NCBI GenBank assembly: GCA_964449895.1
Contig: CAYVBY010000022.1
Location: forward strand, 1-27,465
Length of the DNA stretch: 27,465 nt
Origin: Intestinibacter sp964449895
GTDB lineage: Bacteria > Bacillota > Clostridia > Peptostreptococcales > Peptostreptococcaceae
Direction: 5' to 3'
Part shown: positions 23,180 to 27,465 of the stretch, in pieces
Layout of the letters: each line of letters begins with the position of its first letter
Position numbering within the stretch: the stretch's first letter is position 1
The notes under the pieces: generated by a model
Seen by the model: only the letters and a program-made list of their open reading frames with translations
What the model was told of the DNA's origin: nothing
Databases searched by the model: none
Made by a program: the position numbers and the translations under genes

Positions 23180-24625
23180 ATGAGCATAAAAGAATTAGTA
23201 ACTAAAATTAAATCTTCAGATGTAAAAAGCTATGATGTTGTTAAATCATATATAGATGTTATACAAAAAAAAGAAGATAAAATAAATGCTTTTTTATTAC
23301 TTCAAATTGATGAAGCTTTAGAAAAAGCAAAACAAATAGATGAAAAAGTTAAAAATGGTGAAAAATTAGGACTACTTGCAGGCATACCAATAGCAATAAA
23401 AGATAATATATGTATGCGTGATATAAAAACTACTTGTGCATCAAAAATGTTAGAAGATTTTATTGCACCTTATGATGCAACTATAATCAAAAAATTGCTA
23501 GATGAAGATGCTATATTAATAGGAAAAACTAATTTAGATGAATTTGCTATGGGATCTTCTACAGAAAATTCAGCTATGAAAACAACTAAAAATCCAATAG
23601 ATATAACTAAAGTTCCAGGAGGATCTTCAGGCGGTTCTGCAGCAGCTGTGGGCTCACAAATGGTTCCACTTTCAATAGGGTCAGATACTGGAGGCTCTAT
23701 AAGACAGCCTGCATCATTTTGCGGTGTAGTAGGCATGAAACCAACTTACGGTTTAGTATCTAGATTTGGACTTATAGCATTTGCCTCTTCACTTGATCAA
23801 ATAGGACCATTTTCTATGACAGTAGAAGATAATGCTTATTTACTTAATGTACTTGCTGGAGAAGATGATTTAGATTGTACTACTGTTAAAGGACTTAAAA
23901 AGATAGATTACACTAAAGATTTAGGTTCAGATATAACTGGTATGAAAATAGGTATTCCAAAAGAATTTATAGAAGAAGGTTTAGATTTTGAAATTAAAGA
24001 AACAATATTAAAAAATGTAGAATTATTAAAAGAATTAGATTGTGAAGTTGAAAATTTTTCTCTACCTATAATTAAAGATGGACTTGCTCCATATTATATA
24101 ATATCTTCTGCAGAAGCTAGTTCAAACTTAGCTAGATATAATTCAGTAAGTTATGGATATAGAACAAAAGATTATAAATCTGTAGATGAAATGATAGAAA
24201 AAAGTAGAAGTGAAGGATTTGGAAGTGAAGTAAAAAGAAGAATAATGCTTGGAACTTATGTATTATCATCTGGATATTATGATGCTTATTATAACAAAGC
24301 TCAAAAATTCAGAACAAAATTAAAATCCGATTTCAAAGAAGCTTTCAAAAAATATGATATAATACTTTCTCCAGTATCTCCAACACTTCCATTTAAAATA
24401 GGAGAAAAATTAGAAGATCCTACTAAAATGTATTTATCTGATATTTATACAGTAAATGTAAATTTAGCAAAAATACCAGCATTATCTATGCCAGGAGGAA
24501 AGAGTAGAGAAGGGCTACCAGTAGGAATTCAATTAATAGGAGATACATTTACAGAAGATAAGATATACAAAGTAGCTTATCAGCTTGAAAAGAAATTAGC
24601 ATTAGAATTTGACAGAGAGGTGTAA
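23180..24625 (+). CDS. gatA: Glutamyl/aspartyl-tRNA amidotransferase subunit A
   Basis: The 481-residue protein is an amidase-signature enzyme. The catalytic Lys is in GIPIAIKDNI, the cis-Ser and nucleophile Ser regions are PGGSSGGSAAAVGS and GSDTGGSIRQPAS. It releases ammonia from glutamine and passes it to GatB. AGGAGG overlaps the stop codon of gatC (7 bases before the ATG), and gatB begins 3 bases after this gene, which gives one operon. Length and motifs are normal. Confidence 0.98.
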   Translation: MSIKELVTKIKSSDVKSYDVVKSYIDVIQKKEDKINAFLLLQIDEALEKAKQIDEKVKNGEKLGLLAGIPIAIKDNICMRDIKTTCASKMLEDFIAPYDATIIKKLLDEDAILIGKTNLDEFAMGSSTENSAMKTTKNPIDITKVPGGSSGGSAAAVGSQMVPLSIGSDTGGSIRQPASFCGVVGMKPTYGLVSRFGLIAFASSLDQIGPFSMTVEDNAYLLNVLAGEDDLDCTTVKGLKKIDYTKDLGSDITGMKIGIPKEFIEEGLDFEIKETILKNVELLKELDCEVENFSLPIIKDGLAPYYIISSAEASSNLARYNSVSYGYRTKDYKSVDEMIEKSRSEGFGSEVKRRIMLGTYVLSSGYYDAYYNKAQKFRTKLKSDFKEAFKKYDIILSPVSPTLPFKIGEKLEDPTKMYLSDIYTVNVNLAKIPALSMPGGKSREGLPVGIQLIGDTFTEDKIYKVAYQLEKKLALEFDREV

Positions 24626-24628
24626 TAT

Positions 24629-26071
24629 ATGGGATATGAAACAATCATAGGACTTGAGATACATGCAGAATTAAAAACTAAAACTAAAATATTTTGTAAT
24701 TGTTCTACAGAATTTGGTAAAAAGCCTAATGAAAATACTTGTCCAATATGTCTAGGTATTCCAGGGACTTTACCAGTGTTAAATGAGGATGTAATAAAAC
24801 TTGCAATTAAAGCAGGAACAGCGCTGGGATGCAAAATTAACAACTACAGTAAAATGGATAGAAAAAATTACTTTTATCCAGATGTAACTAAAAATTTCCA
24901 AACTTCACAATATGATATACCTTTATGTGGAGAAGGATTAGTCAAATTTGATTTTGAAGAAGGAGAAGTAAAGGTTAGAATAAATAGAATACATATAGAA
25001 GAAGATGCAGGGAAGCTTATTCATCTAGATGATGAGCCATATTCACTTATAGATTATAATAGATGTGGTGTACCTTTAATAGAAATAGTTACAGAGCCAG
25101 ATTTACGTTCTCCTTCTGAAGCTGCTGAATTTATGAGACAATTAAAAGCAATACTTGAATATGCTGAGGTATCAGATTGTCGTATGGAACAAGGTTCAAT
25201 AAGATGTGATGCTAATATATCTATAAGACCAATAGGACAGAAAGAATTTGGAACAAAGGTAGAGATAAAAAATATAAATTCATTTAGAGAAGTTCAAAAA
25301 GCTTTAGAAAGTGAAGAAAAAAGACAAATAGAGCTATATAAGCTTGGAGAAGAATATAAAATAAAACAGGAAACTAGAAGATGGGATGCTTCAAAGAACA
25401 AAACTTTATCAATGCGTTCTAAAGAAGAAGCTCACGACTATAGATACTTCCTAGAACCAGACTTAACACCTATTATAGTAGAAGAATCTCTTATAGAAGA
25501 AATAAAATCAACTTTACCAGAAATGCCTATGCAAAAGCTAAGAAGATTTGTAAAAGATTATAAAATTCCTCAAAAGGATGCATCTATAATAATTTCAAAC
25601 AAAAAATTAGCACAGTTTTATGAAGATGTAGTGGCATTTGGTGTAAATCCTAAGACTGTTGATAATTATATCTTAGGAGATATGCTTAGAACTTTAAATA
25701 TTAAAGGACTTGAGCCAGAATCTATAACTATGGATGCCAAAAATTTAGCTAGCTTAATAAAAATTGTAGATGAAGGCAAAATAAGTAGAACAGCAGGCAA
25801 AGAAGTATTCAAAGAAATGTTTGAAACTAACAAAGATCCAAATACTATAATAGAAGAAAAAGGGCTTTTACAGATAAGCTCATCAGATGAGATAGAGAAG
25901 CTTATAGATGAAGTACTTTCTAATAATCCTCAATCTATAGAAGACTTCAAATCTGGTAAAGAAAGAGCAGCAGGATTTTTAATGGGACAAGTTATGAAAG
26001 CTTCTAAAGGAAAAGCAAACCCACAAGTTACTAAGAAAATGTTAGATGATAAGTTAAAAGCTTTAATTTAA
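24629..26071 (+). CDS. gatB: Glutamyl/aspartyl-tRNA amidotransferase subunit B
   Basis: The 480-residue protein has the GatB pattern: YETIIGLEIHAEL, the zinc-site-like CNCSTEFG and CPICLG pairs, NRIHIEEDAGKL, GVPLIEIVTEPD, EQGSIRCDANIS and the C-terminal YqeY-like tail (about 400-480). It activates the tRNA-bound glutamate or aspartate by phosphorylation and transfers ammonia from GatA. GAGAGGTG precedes the ATG. No strong terminator follows; a 14-bp inverted repeat lies 30 bases downstream. Confidence 0.98.
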   Translation: MGYETIIGLEIHAELKTKTKIFCNCSTEFGKKPNENTCPICLGIPGTLPVLNEDVIKLAIKAGTALGCKINNYSKMDRKNYFYPDVTKNFQTSQYDIPLCGEGLVKFDFEEGEVKVRINRIHIEEDAGKLIHLDDEPYSLIDYNRCGVPLIEIVTEPDLRSPSEAAEFMRQLKAILEYAEVSDCRMEQGSIRCDANISIRPIGQKEFGTKVEIKNINSFREVQKALESEEKRQIELYKLGEEYKIKQETRRWDASKNKTLSMRSKEEAHDYRYFLEPDLTPIIVEESLIEEIKSTLPEMPMQKLRRFVKDYKIPQKDASIIISNKKLAQFYEDVVAFGVNPKTVDNYILGDMLRTLNIKGLEPESITMDAKNLASLIKIVDEGKISRTAGKEVFKEMFETNKDPNTIIEEKGLLQISSSDEIEKLIDEVLSNNPQSIEDFKSGKERAAGFLMGQVMKASKGKANPQVTKKMLDDKLKALI

Positions 26072-26101
26072 ATTAGTTTTAAATTATGAATTTAGGATAG
26101 A

Positions 26102-26177
26102 TTGATAGATTCCAGCTTATAGTTAAATACGTAATTGTAAACAATTATATGATTAACCCAAAACTGGAATCTATCAA
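26102..26177. repeat. 14-bp inverted repeat between gatB and a minus-strand gene
   Basis: TTGATAGATTCCAG (26102-26115) and CTGGAATCTATCAA (26164-26177) are perfect reverse complements, with a 48-base spacer. No T-run follows on either side. It could be a weak shared terminator between converging genes or the remains of a mobile-element end. Confidence 0.8.
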
Positions 26178-26195
26178 AATAAAAACAATTCCATT

Positions 26196-27227
26196 TTATC
26201 TATTAATGCTTTCAAAAAACAAACTCTTAATAGTTAAATATATTCCAGATACTATAAATAGAATCGGTATCAATATCCATATTCCTAAAGACTTAATTGT
26301 ATCTAATAAAGATAAAGTCATTCCATTTTGAAAAAATATAATTCCAATTCCAATAATGACACATACTGTTCCGATATATGTTCCCATTATATTAATTTTA
26401 AATTTATCAAAAACTCCTTTTATATGTAACGCAGCTAACACAAATACGCTTCCTCCAAGAGTAAAAAACGCACCAAAATAAATAAGAAAATTACTTCTAT
26501 TTGTTCCAGATAAAACTGCTTCTGTAGGATTATTTAAATTATATCTTATTTCTCTTTTACTATTGATTTCTGGTATAAATTCTGATCCAATACCATAATC
26601 AGTACTAATCGTATATTCTTTTCCATTAACATCATAAATATAAATAAGTTTGTATGTTGTTTCGTCTTTGCCAACATCATAAATACTATAATCTTTAAAA
26701 TAAGCATCTGTGATTAAATAGCCTTTTGTTTTTTCATTTAATTTATAAGTATCACGAATTCCAAAGAATAAACAGACAATTCCAATTAATAAGACACTTA
26801 ATACCAAGAAACTAGAAACGACAATTTGAAAATCAAATCTTGATTCTTTTTGCTTAGTTGCTGATTTTGAATTTACACGAAACAAAAACTTACGCACCAT
26901 ATAAATTCCTGATATCCAAAAAGGTATTGTAAATATTAATAAAAAATAGTTATTTTCTTTAGCAAAGTAAATACTCCAAAAGACTAAAAACGCAAACCAA
27001 AATACAAGAAAACTTATTACAAATAATTTACTAAAAATTGTAGCAATCTTTTTATTACCTATGCTCAAGCAAATATTTTTTCCTATTGAAAACAAAGAGC
27101 AAAATAAAAATGGTATAATCATTATTCTTGATATCATATCTTGATTTTTACTTATTATGATAAGTAAAAAAATAAATATAATTGACAATCTTATGATGGT
27201 CCTTACATAAATACTCTTATTTTTCAT
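26196..27227 (-). CDS. Multi-pass membrane protein with DUF3592-like domain
   Basis: I place the start at 27227 (AAAAATGAAAAAT), because GGGAGG lies 6 bases upstream; the ATG at 27239 overlaps that site. The 343-residue protein has about seven membrane segments. Between segments 4 and 5, a beta-rich external domain (about 155-245) has the DUF3592-like pattern YLITDAYFKDYSIYDVG, then TYKLIYIYDVNGKEYT, and REIRYNLNNPTEAVL. DUF3592 proteins have no known function and are often found near other surface or cell-envelope genes. The end converges on gatB. Confidence 0.8.
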   Translation of the reverse strand: MKNKSIYVRTIIRLSIIFIFLLIIISKNQDMISRIMIIPFLFCSLFSIGKNICLSIGNKKIATIFSKLFVISFLVFWFAFLVFWSIYFAKENNYFLLIFTIPFWISGIYMVRKFLFRVNSKSATKQKESRFDFQIVVSSFLVLSVLLIGIVCLFFGIRDTYKLNEKTKGYLITDAYFKDYSIYDVGKDETTYKLIYIYDVNGKEYTISTDYGIGSEFIPEINSKREIRYNLNNPTEAVLSGTNRSNFLIYFGAFFTLGGSVFVLAALHIKGVFDKFKINIMGTYIGTVCVIIGIGIIFFQNGMTLSLLDTIKSLGIWILIPILFIVSGIYLTIKSLFFESINR

Positions 27228-27410
27228 TTTTCCTCCCATTGAACAACTTCGTTTTGTTATATATTTATATTATTATACTATATTTAATAATTAGTAGCTA
27301 TTTATATAAAATAAAGTTATATTTCGATAAAAATAATGGAGTAGAGTAAAAGTAAATTTTGTATCATTTAACAGTTAAGCGAAAGATAGTTATTTACAGA
27401 AAATTTTTAA

Positions 27411-27458
27411 AACATCCAACTATTCCCTAAATCTACATTTGGAGAATAGTTGGATGTT
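27411..27458 (-). terminator. Terminator of a minus-strand gene beyond the window end
   Basis: AACATCCAACTATTC (27411-27425) and its reverse complement (27444-27458) form a perfect 15-bp stem with an 18-base loop. In the minus-strand direction the stem is followed by TTTTAAAAATTTT, which suits an intrinsic terminator for a gene lying to the right. Confidence 0.65.
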
Positions 27459-27465
27459 GAGATAA

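Noticed and set aside
26102..26177. Terminator of gatB
   Set aside because: The spacer is 48 bases and no T-run follows on either strand, so it is kept only as an inverted repeat.
26149..26331. 60-codon plus-strand frame after gatB
   Set aside because: It overlaps the end of the minus-strand membrane protein gene, has no ribosome binding site, and reads like the antisense of a membrane segment.

Overview
The window is very AT-rich, with strong GGAGG-type ribosome binding sites and several TTG/GTG starts. Its proteins are typical of low-GC Firmicutes. The host genes (gatCAB, lexA beside a tyrosine recombinase, deoD, a VanRS-like two-component pair) suggest a clostridium, probably of the Peptostreptococcaceae. 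The family call is an inference from general resemblance, not from a search.

Positions 1 to about 12590 are the right end of a siphovirus-type prophage. In order it holds: the end of the tape-measure gene; distal tail protein; tail-endopeptidase protein; a tail lysin with 3D-like, SH3 and GH25 domains; a small fibre-like protein; a 1136-residue fibre joining a complete GDPD domain, a BNR/sialidase-like propeller and a lectin-like C-terminus; a zinc-ribbon accessory gene; the lysis cassette (XhlA-like protein, LC3-type holin, amidase); a small minus-strand cluster (37-residue peptide, 30-residue membrane peptide, HTH protein); and a large serine integrase. The divergent control region between the cluster and the integrase carries a LexA-type box and two 20-bp palindromes. 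The prophage ends inside an ABC-transporter ATPase gene. Only the C-terminal 65 codons of that gene remain here, followed by its intact permease.

From about 12590 to the end the sequence is chromosomal. It holds the permease, a zinc-ribbon membrane protein, a HicB-like protein, an orphan Hol44-type holin, an alpha/beta hydrolase, a family 2 glycosyltransferase, an unknown 141-residue protein, a response regulator/histidine kinase pair, deoD, lexA, a XerC/D-like recombinase, gatCAB and a DUF3592-like membrane protein. Several convergent pairs share bidirectional terminators.

The main links are these. Host LexA probably controls the prophage integrase, since the box next to the lexA promoter and the one next to the integrase promoter share 13 identical bases. 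Excision would restore the ATPase gene. The tail carries at least two wall-active enzymes (GH25 muramidase and GDPD) in addition to the lysis amidase. I found no tRNA, rRNA, CRISPR array or insertion sequence.
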